NCBI GenBank assembly: GCA_013791855.1
Contig: VMTA01000021.1
Location: 1-64,000 of the forward strand
DNA: 64,000 nt
Direction of reading: 5' to 3'
Source: Sideroxydans sp.
GTDB lineage: Bacteria; Pseudomonadota; Gammaproteobacteria; Burkholderiales; Gallionellaceae
Shown: one piece after another, positions 16,715-28,176 of the stretch
Layout of the letters: every line of letters starts with the position of its first letter
Position numbering within the stretch: position 1 is the first letter of the stretch
Position numbers and translations under genes: made by a program
Notes under the pieces: generated by a model
What the model was told of the DNA's origin: nothing
What the model saw: the letters and a program-made list of their open reading frames with translations, nothing else
Database searches by the model: none

Positions 16715-17416
16715 TCAGCGTGCTGCGGATTCGAAGCGCGCTTGGGCATGGCGCTGGGCGCGGCCATACAGGGCTAGCAGGTCGTCGGTGCTGATGTCGA
16801 GCAGGCTGTCTTCTTCCGCCAGCGCGCGTTCGATGTCCTGCTGTTCGGGCAGCACGCGCATCGCCGGTGGGTGTGGGGCGGGTGCTGCAGGGGCCTGCGG
16901 ATAGTGACGGCGCGGCAGGGCGTTGTTGATGGTCAACGCCAGCAGCAGCGAGATGAAGGCATTGGCGCCCACGATGGTCAACGTCCAGCCCGCGCCCATC
17001 TGCAGGAACTGCGTCGCGCCCAGCACCAGCGTCAGCGCGGTGGCCGCGCCGGGCGGATGCAGGCAATCCAGCAGATACATGAGAAAGATTGCGCTGCCCA
17101 CCGCGATACCGGCCGCTGTCAGCGGGTCATGCACGAAGCTGATGGTGATCCAGCCGGCCAGTGCCGAGACCAGGTGGCCGCCGATCAGGTTCCACGGCTG
17201 CGCCAGCGGACTGTGCGGGACCGCGTACAGCAACACCGCCGACGCGGCCATCGAGCCCAATAGCAACAGGGGAAGATCCGGCTGCGGCAACAGGTGCAGC
17301 GCCCAGGCCAGCAGGAAGATGCCCAGGCCGCCGGCAAAGCCGCTGCGCAGGCGCTCGGCGAATGGGGCGGGGGAGCGGTGCGGGGCGAACGATCTCAGCA
17401 AGGCGGGGATGTTCAT
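16715..17416 (-). CDS. HPP-family membrane protein, possible nitrite transporter
   Basis: A 233-residue protein with about five membrane spans and the family signature LDCLHPPGAATAL (residues about 115-127). HPP proteins of cyanobacteria and plastids have been linked to nitrite transport. Location next to nsrR and opposite nirS makes nitrite movement an attractive role here. A C-terminal soluble tail (about residues 175-233, PAPHPPAMRVLPEQQDIERALAE...) is not membrane. The start overlaps the nsrR stop by 4 bp. Confidence 0.82.
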   Translation of the reverse strand: MNIPALLRSFAPHRSPAPFAERLRSGFAGGLGIFLLAWALHLLPQPDLPLLLLGSMAASAVLLYAVPHSPLAQPWNLIGGHLVSALAGWITISFVHDPLTAAGIAVGSAIFLMYLLDCLHPPGAATALTLVLGATQFLQMGAGWTLTIVGANAFISLLLALTINNALPRRHYPQAPAAPAPHPPAMRVLPEQQDIERALAEEDSLLDISTDDLLALYGRAQRHAQARFESAAR

Positions 17417-17838
17417 GGTTTCACCTTGATCGGTTTACTTGGCAGCAGATCGCTCAGGGTGCTTTCGTTGAGCGAGGCCAGGAACGCCTTTTGCGCCTTG
17501 CCGAAGGTCTTCTTCAGTTTGCAGCCGGGCAACAGCGGGCAATCCGCTTCGGTCGCGTCCGGCCGCATGCAATACACCAGCGCCATGCTCGGTTCCATGG
17601 TCTGCACCACATCGCCGATGCGTATCTTGGCGGCGTCGCGCGCGAGGCGGATGCCGCCGTTGCGGCCGCGCTCGCTGGTCACCAGACCCTGCGCGACCAG
17701 CGTCATCGCCACCTTCATCAAATGGGTCTTGGCGATGCCGAAGGCGGCGGACACTTCGGAGATGGTGGCGGGCCCGCCCTTCTGACCCAGATAGATCAGG
17801 GTGCGCAGCGCGATGTCGGTGGAAAGGTTGAGTTGCAT
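17413..17838 (-). CDS. nsrR: Nitric-oxide-sensing Rrf2 repressor NsrR
   Basis: A 141-residue Rrf2 protein with a winged helix (MQLNLSTDIALRTLIYLGQ ... GRNGGIRLARDAAKIRIGDVVQTMEP). Asp8 and Cys90, Cys100 and Cys106 (YCMRPDATEADCPLLPGCKL) match the Asp/3-Cys [4Fe-4S] ligand set known for NsrR. NO nitrosylates the cluster and relieves repression. It heads an operon (HPP, SirB, hemerythrin, flavoprotein) and is divergent from the norCB-nirS group, which are typical NsrR targets. Confidence 0.92.
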   Translation of the reverse strand: MQLNLSTDIALRTLIYLGQKGGPATISEVSAAFGIAKTHLMKVAMTLVAQGLVTSERGRNGGIRLARDAAKIRIGDVVQTMEPSMALVYCMRPDATEADCPLLPGCKLKKTFGKAQKAFLASLNESTLSDLLPSKPIKVKP

Positions 17839-17921
17839 GCCGGTTCACTCCTTGTTGGTCGGGCCGATTATAGGCGGGCGGCCGCTATCGGTGACGCCTA
17901 ATATTAATACATTCATAACGC

Positions 17922-17950
17922 TTGCATAATTAAAAAAACAGGAATACATT
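17922..17950 (+). promoter_or_regulatory. Candidate promoter for the nor-nir cluster
   Basis: TTGCAT (17922-17927) and TACATT (17945-17950) are separated by 17 bp. Around and upstream (17895-17935) is an AT-rich stretch in an otherwise G+C-rich region. It has one NsrR-like half-site core on the minus strand (ATGTATT, complement of 17908-17914) but no clean palindrome. The divergent nsrR promoter must lie in the same 177-bp space. Confidence 0.4.
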
Positions 17951-18015
17951 GACGCGCAGTGAATCATTGAATGATGCAGAGGTGGGTCGTCCGATCCGCC
18001 GCACAAGGGGGCAAC

Positions 18016-18375
18016 ATGATTGAGCCGGCCGGTCTTGCCGATTTCTTCACCATCTTCTTTTCCTCGGCTATGGTCATCCTGCTCGGCGCGCTGTACGCGC
18101 TGCTGTTCGCCTACGCACGCATCCGCGCCATGCCGGTGCTGATGCCGCTGGCCTATCTGTCCTATGCCGGTCTGCTCGTCTCCACGCTGTTCCTGGCGCA
18201 AGCCGCCAACCTGCTGTCGCACCCGCTGTGGACGACGGTGGTGGCGTGCATGCTGCTGGGCTATCTGCTGGCACCGCACGGCATCTGGCATCTGTGTGTG
18301 GGGACGCATGCGGAGGGCGCGGAGAAAGATGCTGTAACGGAAGTGATCCCTGAATCAATGACTAAGGAGGCATAA
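18016..18375 (+). CDS. Small membrane protein preceding norC
   Basis: A 119-residue protein (MIEPAGLADFFTIFFSSAMVILLGALYALLF...) with three predicted spans (about residues 10-32, 40-62 and 67-88) and an acidic soluble tail. The fixed position directly before norC (the stop adjoins the norC ATG) suggests a nitric-oxide-reductase accessory or assembly protein. I do not recognise a family with confidence. I chose ATG 18016 (GGGGG upstream) over an ATG at 17971 because the membrane segment then begins normally. Confidence 0.75.
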   Translation: MIEPAGLADFFTIFFSSAMVILLGALYALLFAYARIRAMPVLMPLAYLSYAGLLVSTLFLAQAANLLSHPLWTTVVACMLLGYLLAPHGIWHLCVGTHAEGAEKDAVTEVIPESMTKEA

Positions 18376-18969
18376 ATGGCGACGAATCAATGGTGGGCGT
18401 CGGAATCGTTCTGGCGCAAGACGGCGATATGGGTGACGGGCGGTTCGTTCGTCGTGCTCATGCTGCTGACGATGGACACGATATCTCAGATAAGTGTGGG
18501 CACGACGCGTGTACCGGCGTATTCGGTGATCAATCATCGCATCGAATACAAGTTCGACGAGCAGCGCCGTGTGCAGGTGCCGGTTATCGGCGTCAAGGAA
18601 CCGTTGTTCGGCAAGGAGCTGAACGAAGAGGAAGCCGAGGCGCTGGTCAAGCTGGGCAAACTGACCACGCAGGCCAAGAACTGCATGAACTGCCACACCC
18701 TGCTCGGCAACGGCGCCTACTACGCGCCCGACCTGACCAAGTCATGGCTGGACCAGTACTGGGGTACCTCAGAGATCCGCGAGGTGCAGATGGTCGAGTT
18801 CATCAAGGACCCTTCCGACAAGCTGCATAACAGCATGGGGCGTCGCATGCCGAAGCTTGGCATCACCGACGAGGAAGCACGCGGTGTGGTGGCCTTCCTG
18901 AAATGGATGTCCAGCATCGACACCAACGGCTTCCCCTATAACTTCAAATCCATCGAACAGGAGAATTGA
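18376..18969 (+). CDS. norC: Nitric oxide reductase subunit C (cytochrome c)
   Basis: Membrane-anchored periplasmic cytochrome c that feeds electrons to NorB. It has one N-terminal span (about residues 14-36), the haem-binding CMNCH at 103-107 in NCMNCHTLLGNGAYYAPDL, and the likely axial methionine in MGRRMPKLGITDEEA. At 197 residues it is somewhat longer than the roughly 150 usual for NorC, because of an insert before the haem domain. A strong AAGGAGG precedes the ATG, and norB follows 2 bp after the stop. Confidence 0.95.
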   Translation: MATNQWWASESFWRKTAIWVTGGSFVVLMLLTMDTISQISVGTTRVPAYSVINHRIEYKFDEQRRVQVPVIGVKEPLFGKELNEEEAEALVKLGKLTTQAKNCMNCHTLLGNGAYYAPDLTKSWLDQYWGTSEIREVQMVEFIKDPSDKLHNSMGRRMPKLGITDEEARGVVAFLKWMSSIDTNGFPYNFKSIEQEN

Positions 18970-18971
18970 TC

Positions 18972-22212
<3,241 letters not shown>

Positions 22213-22231
22213 GCCGCCCTTAAACAACCAG

Positions 22232-22258
22232 AAGGGCGGGGGATACCCGCCCTTTTTT
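22232..22258 (+). terminator. Rho-independent terminator after nirS
   Basis: A 9-bp stem, AAGGGCGGG (22232-22240) with CCCGCCCTT (22246-22254), runs into TTTTTT. The first possible start codon of the next gene directly follows the T-run. Confidence 0.85.
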
Positions 22259-24508
22259 ATGAGACAGACCGCCATGTGCATCCCCCGAATACGAATCGCC
22301 TTTTGCAGCATGTTGCCAGTTGTGTGCTGCACACCGGTGCTGGCGCAGGAGACACAGTTGTTGCCCGAACTGGTAGTGACGGCGACCCGCAGTAGCAGCG
22401 CGGCGGAGCGCGTGCCGGCGGCGGTGACTGTGGTGGTGGCGGATGACATCGCCGACCGTGATGTGACGCGCCTGGGCGATGCGCTGGAACAGGTGCCCAG
22501 CCTGTACCTGCGCGGCGGGGCGCTCGGGCAGTCGCAGGGCACACAGGGCACGAGCAGCATGTCGCTGCGCGGCATCGACCAGTCGAGGACGCTGGTGCTG
22601 CTGGACGGGCAGCCGTTGCAGGATGCCGGCTCGGGCAAGGTGAACTGGCGTGTGCCTTTCGTCGAGGACGTCGAACGCATCGAGGTGGTGCCCGGCGCCT
22701 ACTCGGCCCTGTATGGCAGCAATGCCATCGGTGGCGTGATCAACATCATCAGCAAGCGTCCGGACCGCGAGGAACGCAGTGTGCGCATCCGTCAGGGTTG
22801 GGGCGATGCGCAGGGCACGGATGCGAGTCTGTATCTGCGCAACAGGCTGGACGAAAGCTGGGGCATCGTCGCCGGTCTGGGCTATCAGGAGCGCGCCAGT
22901 TATGTGAACGAGTTCGTGGTGAAGTCGCCCTCGTGCCCGCCGCCGCCTGCTCCCTGCACGCCGGGTATCCCGGTCAGCGGTGCACAGGCGATCACCACGC
23001 GTGACGGCACGCCGGCTTATCTGGTGGGCGACCTCGGCAGGACGCCGTGGCGCACACTGAACGCCACGGCCAAACTGTTCCACGAACTGGATGCGCGCTC
23101 GACGCTGTACACCGCCATCAGCCACCAGCAGACCGATCAGCACCAGACGATGTTCAATTCCTACCTGCGCGATGCGGCGGGCGATACGGTCAGCAGCGGC
23201 ACACTGGATATCAATGGAGAGCGCGTCGCGCTGAGCGCTTATGATTTCACCCTGTTCTCTTTCCAGCCGCTGCACGAGGCCAGCACGCAGTATCGGCTCG
23301 GCTACGACGGCACGCTGGGCGACGATATGCTGTTGAAAGCCGAACTGGCGAGCATGGTGCGCGAATACCGCTATGCCCTGGCCAGCCCGACCGCCACTTG
23401 GGACAGCGGCAGCGGTACGCTCGCCGACACGCCCAACCATGCGCTGGATGCCAATGTGCAACTCAGCTTCCCGCTGGGCGAACGCCATTTCATGGTGAGC
23501 GGCGTGGCGCTGCATCAGGATGCGGTGGACCAGAATCTGCTCGCGCTCTCCGCATGGCGCGACCCTTCCTCGGTCACCGCCGTGAACGGCGGTTATCACG
23601 GCCGGTCCACCACCTGGTCGCTCTATGCGCAGGACGAGTACGGCGCGACGGACAAGCTCACGCTCTATCTCGGCGGGCGCTGGGACACATGGCGCACGCG
23701 CGGCGACAATTTCAGCAACGGCACGACGCCGGTGAGCAACGTCTACGCGGAACGCACGGTGGACGCCTTCAGTCCCAAACTGTCGGCCGTCTATCGCCCC
23801 GATACGGCGCTGACGCTGCGCACTTCGTATGGCCGTTCCTTCCGCGCACCCACCCATCAGGATCTGTACACCACTTCTACCAGCCGTGGCCGCACCACCT
23901 CCGGCGATCCGGACTTGCAGCCGGAGCAGGGCACGACTTGGGAAGTCGGCGGGGACTGGCGACCACAAGCGGAGAGCAAGCTGAGTGCGACGCTGTATTC
24001 GACCGAGTTGCGCGACCTGATCTATCTGCAGCAGTTGTCCACCACGCAGTCGCTGCGCATCAATGCCGGACGGGCGCGGGTGAACGGGGTCGAGCTCGCG
24101 CTGGAGAAACGGCTGGCGAACTGGCTCACCCTGGGCGCGAACTATGCGCGCATCGATACCCGCATGCTGGAGAACACGGCCGACCCGGCCAGTGTCGGCA
24201 AACGTCTCACCGATGTGCCGGAGCGCATCGCCGGTCTCATGCTGAAGGCGCAGCAAGGTGCATGGGACGGACGACTGGAAGTGCGGCATGTCAGCCATGT
24301 TTACTGGACGGCGCAGAATACGGATGTGGTCGAGGGCGTACCGGGTAGTTATGACGGGCATACCCTGGTCGATGTCGGTGCCGGTTACGCGCTCTCGAAA
24401 CAACTCCGCGCCAGTCTGGTCATCAATAATCTGTTCGACCGCAAGGCCTATGCCTATTTCCTGTTGCCGCGCCGCACCTTGAGCGCCGAACTTCGCTTTA
24501 CGTACTGA
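22259..24508 (+). CDS. TonB-dependent outer-membrane receptor
   Basis: A roughly 749-residue receptor with a signal peptide and an N-terminal TonB box-like LLPELVVTATR. The plug domain follows (about residues 45-170, including ALYGSNAIGGVINIISKRP), then a 22-strand-type barrel ending in the aromatic LSAELRFTY. The substrate is unknown; it lies between nirS and nnrS, so copper, haem or another cofactor for denitrification are candidates. The start is uncertain: ATG 22259 abuts the terminator T-run and ATG 22274 has only a weak GAG. No good RBS is visible for either. Confidence 0.85.
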   Translation: MRQTAMCIPRIRIAFCSMLPVVCCTPVLAQETQLLPELVVTATRSSSAAERVPAAVTVVVADDIADRDVTRLGDALEQVPSLYLRGGALGQSQGTQGTSSMSLRGIDQSRTLVLLDGQPLQDAGSGKVNWRVPFVEDVERIEVVPGAYSALYGSNAIGGVINIISKRPDREERSVRIRQGWGDAQGTDASLYLRNRLDESWGIVAGLGYQERASYVNEFVVKSPSCPPPPAPCTPGIPVSGAQAITTRDGTPAYLVGDLGRTPWRTLNATAKLFHELDARSTLYTAISHQQTDQHQTMFNSYLRDAAGDTVSSGTLDINGERVALSAYDFTLFSFQPLHEASTQYRLGYDGTLGDDMLLKAELASMVREYRYALASPTATWDSGSGTLADTPNHALDANVQLSFPLGERHFMVSGVALHQDAVDQNLLALSAWRDPSSVTAVNGGYHGRSTTWSLYAQDEYGATDKLTLYLGGRWDTWRTRGDNFSNGTTPVSNVYAERTVDAFSPKLSAVYRPDTALTLRTSYGRSFRAPTHQDLYTTSTSRGRTTSGDPDLQPEQGTTWEVGGDWRPQAESKLSATLYSTELRDLIYLQQLSTTQSLRINAGRARVNGVELALEKRLANWLTLGANYARIDTRMLENTADPASVGKRLTDVPERIAGLMLKAQQGAWDGRLEVRHVSHVYWTAQNTDVVEGVPGSYDGHTLVDVGAGYALSKQLRASLVINNLFDRKAYAYFLLPRRTLSAELRFTY

Positions 24509-24525
24509 ACCACTGGAAGGTAATC

Positions 24526-25737
24526 ATGTTGAAAAGTTTCATCGCTGCACCCCATCGTGTCATGTTCTTCGGCGGAGCCGTGCAGACCCTGCTCGCCATG
24601 TCATGGTGGCTGTTCGAACTGGGCACCCGTTATCTGTTGCCGCAATACAGCGTGAGCTGGCCGCTGTTCCCGACCGCCGCCCATATCTGGCTGTTGCTGT
24701 TCGGCATGTTGCCGTTCTTCTTCTTCGGTTTCCTGATGACCACATTCCCGCGCTGGATGGCTGGGAACGAGATCCCGGTGCAGCGTTACGTGCCGGCCTT
24801 CGTCTTCATGTTCGCCGGTGTGTCGCTGTTCTATGCCGGGCTGTTCTTGGCGCCTGTGCTGCTGATATTGGCGAGCGCATCCATGCTGGTCGGCTGGGGC
24901 GGTGGACTGTACGCACTGTGGCGCGTATTGCGCGACACACGGCCCAGCGACAAGCGCCATACCAGCGTGCTGCTCGCTGCATTCAGCATCGGCTGGCTGG
25001 CGCTGGCGGTCTTCCTTTATTGGCAAGTGACCGGCAGGCACGAAGCGCTGCAGCTCGCGCTGCGCGCCGGACTGTGGGGTTTCGTGCTGCCGGTGTTCGC
25101 CACCGTGGCGCACCGCATGATCCCGTTCTTCACCTCCAGCGCGTTGCAGCAAAAGGAAGTGCCGCGCCCGTTCTGGCCGTGGTGGACCATGCTGGCGGCC
25201 AGTCTCGTGCACGGCCTGCTGGAGTTCTTCAGTCTGCCTGCATGGTTGTGGCTGGCCGACCTGCCGCTGGCGTTCGCCGCACTCAAGTTGAGCTGGTTAT
25301 GGGGCTTCCGTCGCAGTTTCAAGAATCCGCTGCTGGCCGTGCTGCATGTGGGCTTCGTCTGGCTGGGCATCGCCATGCTGCTGTACGCAGTGCAAAGCCT
25401 GTGGCTGCTCACGCACGACGGCACCGGCTTCATCCTCGGGCTGGCACCGCTGCACGCGCTGACCATAGGTTGCTATGCCACGCTGATGATAGGCATGGGT
25501 ACACGCGTCACGCTGGGTCACTCCGGCCTGCCGTTCGCCATCGACACGCCGGTCCAACTGATGTTCGCCGGCATCCAGCTCACCGCGCTGCTGCGCATCG
25601 CGGCCGATCTGCTGCCGGCGCAATCCGGCTGGCTCTATCTCGCCGCCACCTTGTTGTGGCTGGCCTGCTTCGGCCCGTGGGTGTGGCGCTACCTGCCAGC
25701 CTACTGGCGTCCGCGCGCAGACGGACAGCCGGGCTGA
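24526..25737 (+). CDS. nnrS: NnrS-family haem/copper membrane protein
   Basis: A 403-residue protein with about 12 membrane spans and NnrS signatures: APHRVMFFGGAVQTLLAMSWW, FFFFGFLMTTFPRWMAG, VAHRMIPFFTSSAL and LHALTIGCYATLMIGMGTRVTLGHSG. NnrS lowers the toxicity of NO by preventing iron-nitrosyl damage. It is regularly linked with NsrR or NnrR regulons and nir/nor genes, in agreement with this location. It lies 17 bp after the TonB receptor, so they are probably cotranscribed. Confidence 0.92.
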   Translation: MLKSFIAAPHRVMFFGGAVQTLLAMSWWLFELGTRYLLPQYSVSWPLFPTAAHIWLLLFGMLPFFFFGFLMTTFPRWMAGNEIPVQRYVPAFVFMFAGVSLFYAGLFLAPVLLILASASMLVGWGGGLYALWRVLRDTRPSDKRHTSVLLAAFSIGWLALAVFLYWQVTGRHEALQLALRAGLWGFVLPVFATVAHRMIPFFTSSALQQKEVPRPFWPWWTMLAASLVHGLLEFFSLPAWLWLADLPLAFAALKLSWLWGFRRSFKNPLLAVLHVGFVWLGIAMLLYAVQSLWLLTHDGTGFILGLAPLHALTIGCYATLMIGMGTRVTLGHSGLPFAIDTPVQLMFAGIQLTALLRIAADLLPAQSGWLYLAATLLWLACFGPWVWRYLPAYWRPRADGQPG

Positions 25738-25783
25738 TCATCGTAAACACCTGAATCAAGTAAGGTTGCGTCATCTGCCATAC

Positions 25784-25815
25784 CCAATTAAGATAGTAAC
25801 CAATTACTTAATTGG
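25784..25815. promoter_or_regulatory. CCAATTA operator-like repeats before the export operon
   Basis: The inverted repeat CCAATTA-CT-TAATTGG (25800-25815) is perfect and overlaps the region just upstream of the adaptor start. A further CCAATTA lies 16 bp upstream at 25784-25790. The likely binder is the TetR-type protein encoded at the end of the same operon; this is inferred. Confidence 0.5.
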
Positions 25816-25823
25816 TGGCTGAC

Positions 25824-26987
25824 ATGTCCGGGCAAAAGATCAAACTTCTGGTGGTGGGTGGCGCTGTGCTGGCGCTGTTCGTGTGGGTCATCATGACGCA
25901 GGGACCGCTGGCGTCGGTCAAGGTCACGGTCGAGCAGGTGCAGACTGGCGACTTGACGAGCAGTGTGTTCGGTGTGGGCACGGTGCAGGCGCGGCACCAC
26001 CACGATCTGGCACCGACCATGACCGGCAGGGTGAAGAACGTGCGCGTCGATCAGGGCGATACGGTCAAGGCCGGACAGGTGCTGGCCGAGATGGACCCGG
26101 TCGATCTGGACGACAAGCAGGCGGGTGCGCGGCGCATGGTCGACAAGTCGATCAACGCGATCCGCGCGGCGGAAGCGCAATTGAGCGAGGCACGGAGCCG
26201 GCTCAAGACCGTCGAGGCCACCATGGTGCGTTATCAGGAGTTGCGCAGCGGCGGCTTCGTCAGCAAAGAAATGTTCGATGCCAAGCTGCACGAACAGAAC
26301 GCGGCACAGGCTGCGGCTGTCGCGGCCGTCGCCAATCTGGCCTCTGCCCGCGATGAAAATGCACGGGCGCAAGCCGAACTGCGCGGCATCGGCAAGACGC
26401 GTGCGCAGATGCAGTTGATCAGCCCGATAGACGGTATCGTCACCTTGCGCCGCATCGAGCCGGGTAGCACCGTAGCCGGTGGGCAGCTCGCGTTGCAGGT
26501 GGTCGATACGTCCCAATTGTGGGTCGAGACGCGCATCGCGCAACAACAAGCCGGACAGGTGCATGCCGGGCAGGCGGCGCAGATCGTGTTGCGTTCCCGC
26601 CCGCATGCGCCGGTCGCAGGCAAAGTCGCGCGCGTGGACCGGGTGAGTGACGCGGTGACCGAGGAGCGCATCGTCAACGTCACGCTCGATATGCCGGATG
26701 CCAGCCTTGGCGAATTTGCGGAAGTCACCATCGCGCTGCCGGTCATGAAACAGGTGCGTAGCATCCCGAGCGCCGCCGTGAAAACGGTGAGCGGCCAGAC
26801 CGGCGTGTGGGTCCTGCAAGACGGTGAAGTGCGCTTCAAGCCGGTGCGGATCGGCTTCGCCACCCTCGATGGCCGCAGCCAGATCCTGGAGGGGCTGGAT
26901 GACGGTGAGACAGTGATCGTGCACAGTCAGCAATCCCTGCGCGCGGGCCTGCCGGTGAAGGTGGTCGCTGCGCTGGTGCGGGGCTGA
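25824..26987 (+). CDS. HlyD/DevB-type periplasmic adaptor protein
   Basis: A membrane-fusion protein of about 387 residues. It has an N-terminal anchor (KIKLLVVGGAVLALFVWVIM) and a lipoyl half-motif GRVKNVRVDQGDTVKAGQVLAEMDP. A coiled-coil hairpin (about residues 95-185) and the second lipoyl half QLISPIDGIVTLRRIEPGSTV follow, then beta-barrel and membrane-proximal domains. I chose ATG 25824 because GGTGG lies 5 nt before it; GTG 25815 and TTG 25812 are alternatives. It pairs with the FtsX-like permease and ATPase that follow, a DevBCA-like tripartite exporter. Confidence 0.87.
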   Translation: MSGQKIKLLVVGGAVLALFVWVIMTQGPLASVKVTVEQVQTGDLTSSVFGVGTVQARHHHDLAPTMTGRVKNVRVDQGDTVKAGQVLAEMDPVDLDDKQAGARRMVDKSINAIRAAEAQLSEARSRLKTVEATMVRYQELRSGGFVSKEMFDAKLHEQNAAQAAAVAAVANLASARDENARAQAELRGIGKTRAQMQLISPIDGIVTLRRIEPGSTVAGGQLALQVVDTSQLWVETRIAQQQAGQVHAGQAAQIVLRSRPHAPVAGKVARVDRVSDAVTEERIVNVTLDMPDASLGEFAEVTIALPVMKQVRSIPSAAVKTVSGQTGVWVLQDGEVRFKPVRIGFATLDGRSQILEGLDDGETVIVHSQQSLRAGLPVKVVAALVRG

Positions 26988-26990
26988 TCC

Positions 26991-28172
26991 GTGATCAATC
27001 TGGCGAGTCGCGACATCCTGCACGGCTGGGGGAAGTTCGTCTTCACCGGCGTGGGTCTTGGTCTGCTGATCGGCGTGACGCTGACCATGGCCGGGGTGTA
27101 TCGCGGCATGGTGGACGATGCGCGCGTGCTGATCGAGAACGCGGGTGCCGACCTGTGGGTGGTGCAGCAGGACACGCTGGGGCCTTATGCCGAGCCGTCC
27201 AGCGTGCGCGATGATGTGGCGCGCGATCTGCTGGGGCTGCCGGGCATACGCGAGGCCGGCAACGTGACTTACCTGACCATGCAGATGAACCATGCCGGCA
27301 AGGATATCCGTGTGATGGTGGTCGGTTTTGAAACCGGCAAGCCGGGCGCGCCGGGCTATCTGGTGGCGGGCCGTCCGGTCACCCGCTCGCATTACGAGGC
27401 GGTGGCGGACATCAAGAGCGGTCTGGCGCTGGGCGACCGGGTCAACATCCGCCGCCACGAATACACGGTGGTCGGCCTGACGCAGCGCATGGTCTCGTCC
27501 AGTGGCGACCCGATGATCTTCATCCCGCTGAAGGATGCGCAGGAAGCGCAGTTTCTGAAAGACAACGATGCGCTGCTCAACGAGCGTGCGCGCACCGCCG
27601 CCAATCCCGCCTTCAATCGTCCCGGCGTGCTGGAGGCGGTGCAGGCCAGCCAGACCTCCAGCCATCTGGTGAACGCGGTGCTGGTGCGCACCGCACTGGG
27701 CGAGGAAGCGGCGGTGGCCGCGCAGATCGAACGCTGGAAACATCTGCAGGCCTATACCAAGCCGCAGATGGACGAGATCCTGGTGGCACGCCTGATCGCC
27801 ACCTCGTCCAAACAGATCTTCATGTTCCTGGTGATCCTCGCCGTGGTCAGTGCGGCCATCGTCGCCTTCATCATCTACACCATGACGCTGAACAAGGTGC
27901 GCGAGATCGCGGTGCTGAAACTGATCGGCGCGACCAACCTCACCATCAGCGGCATGATCCTGCAGCAGGCGCTGGGCCTTGGGCTGATCGGCTTCATGGT
28001 GGGCAAGCTGTCTGCCACGCTGTGGGCGCCGCTGTTCCCTAAGTTCGTGTTGCTGCTGCCGGGCGACGCGGTGACCGGTTTCATCCTAGTCATGCTGATG
28101 TGTGCCGTCGCCAGCGTCTTCGCCATTCGCGCCGCTTTGAGCATCGACCCGGCCACGGCGATTGGAGGATAG
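26991..28172 (+). CDS. DevC/MacB-like ABC transporter permease (FtsX fold)
   Basis: A 393-residue permease with one N-terminal span (about 20-42), a large periplasmic domain (residues about 43-265) and three C-terminal spans in the FtsX pattern (LNKVREIAVLKLIGATNLTISGMI). It starts with GTG three bases after the adaptor stop. Together with the adaptor and ATPase it would move a substrate across the envelope or act as a mechanotransmitter; the substrate is unknown. Confidence 0.87.
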   Translation: MINLASRDILHGWGKFVFTGVGLGLLIGVTLTMAGVYRGMVDDARVLIENAGADLWVVQQDTLGPYAEPSSVRDDVARDLLGLPGIREAGNVTYLTMQMNHAGKDIRVMVVGFETGKPGAPGYLVAGRPVTRSHYEAVADIKSGLALGDRVNIRRHEYTVVGLTQRMVSSSGDPMIFIPLKDAQEAQFLKDNDALLNERARTAANPAFNRPGVLEAVQASQTSSHLVNAVLVRTALGEEAAVAAQIERWKHLQAYTKPQMDEILVARLIATSSKQIFMFLVILAVVSAAIVAFIIYTMTLNKVREIAVLKLIGATNLTISGMILQQALGLGLIGFMVGKLSATLWAPLFPKFVLLLPGDAVTGFILVMLMCAVASVFAIRAALSIDPATAIGG

Positions 28173-28176
28173 CCAT

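Noticed and set aside
17839-18015. FNR/DNR box (TTGAT-N4-ATCAA) before the nor-nir cluster
   Set aside because: TTGACGCGCAGTGAATC is only a distant match with the wrong spacing; no convincing site was found.
22220-24403. Long minus-strand open frame of 727 codons opposite the TonB receptor
   Set aside because: Antisense shadow; no domain is visible, while the plus strand has plug and barrel motifs.
25788-27743. Long minus-strand open frame of 651 codons opposite the adaptor and permease genes
   Set aside because: Its translation is low-complexity His/Arg/Gln-rich, typical of the antisense of a G+C-rich gene, and the plus strand encodes recognisable HlyD and FtsX proteins.
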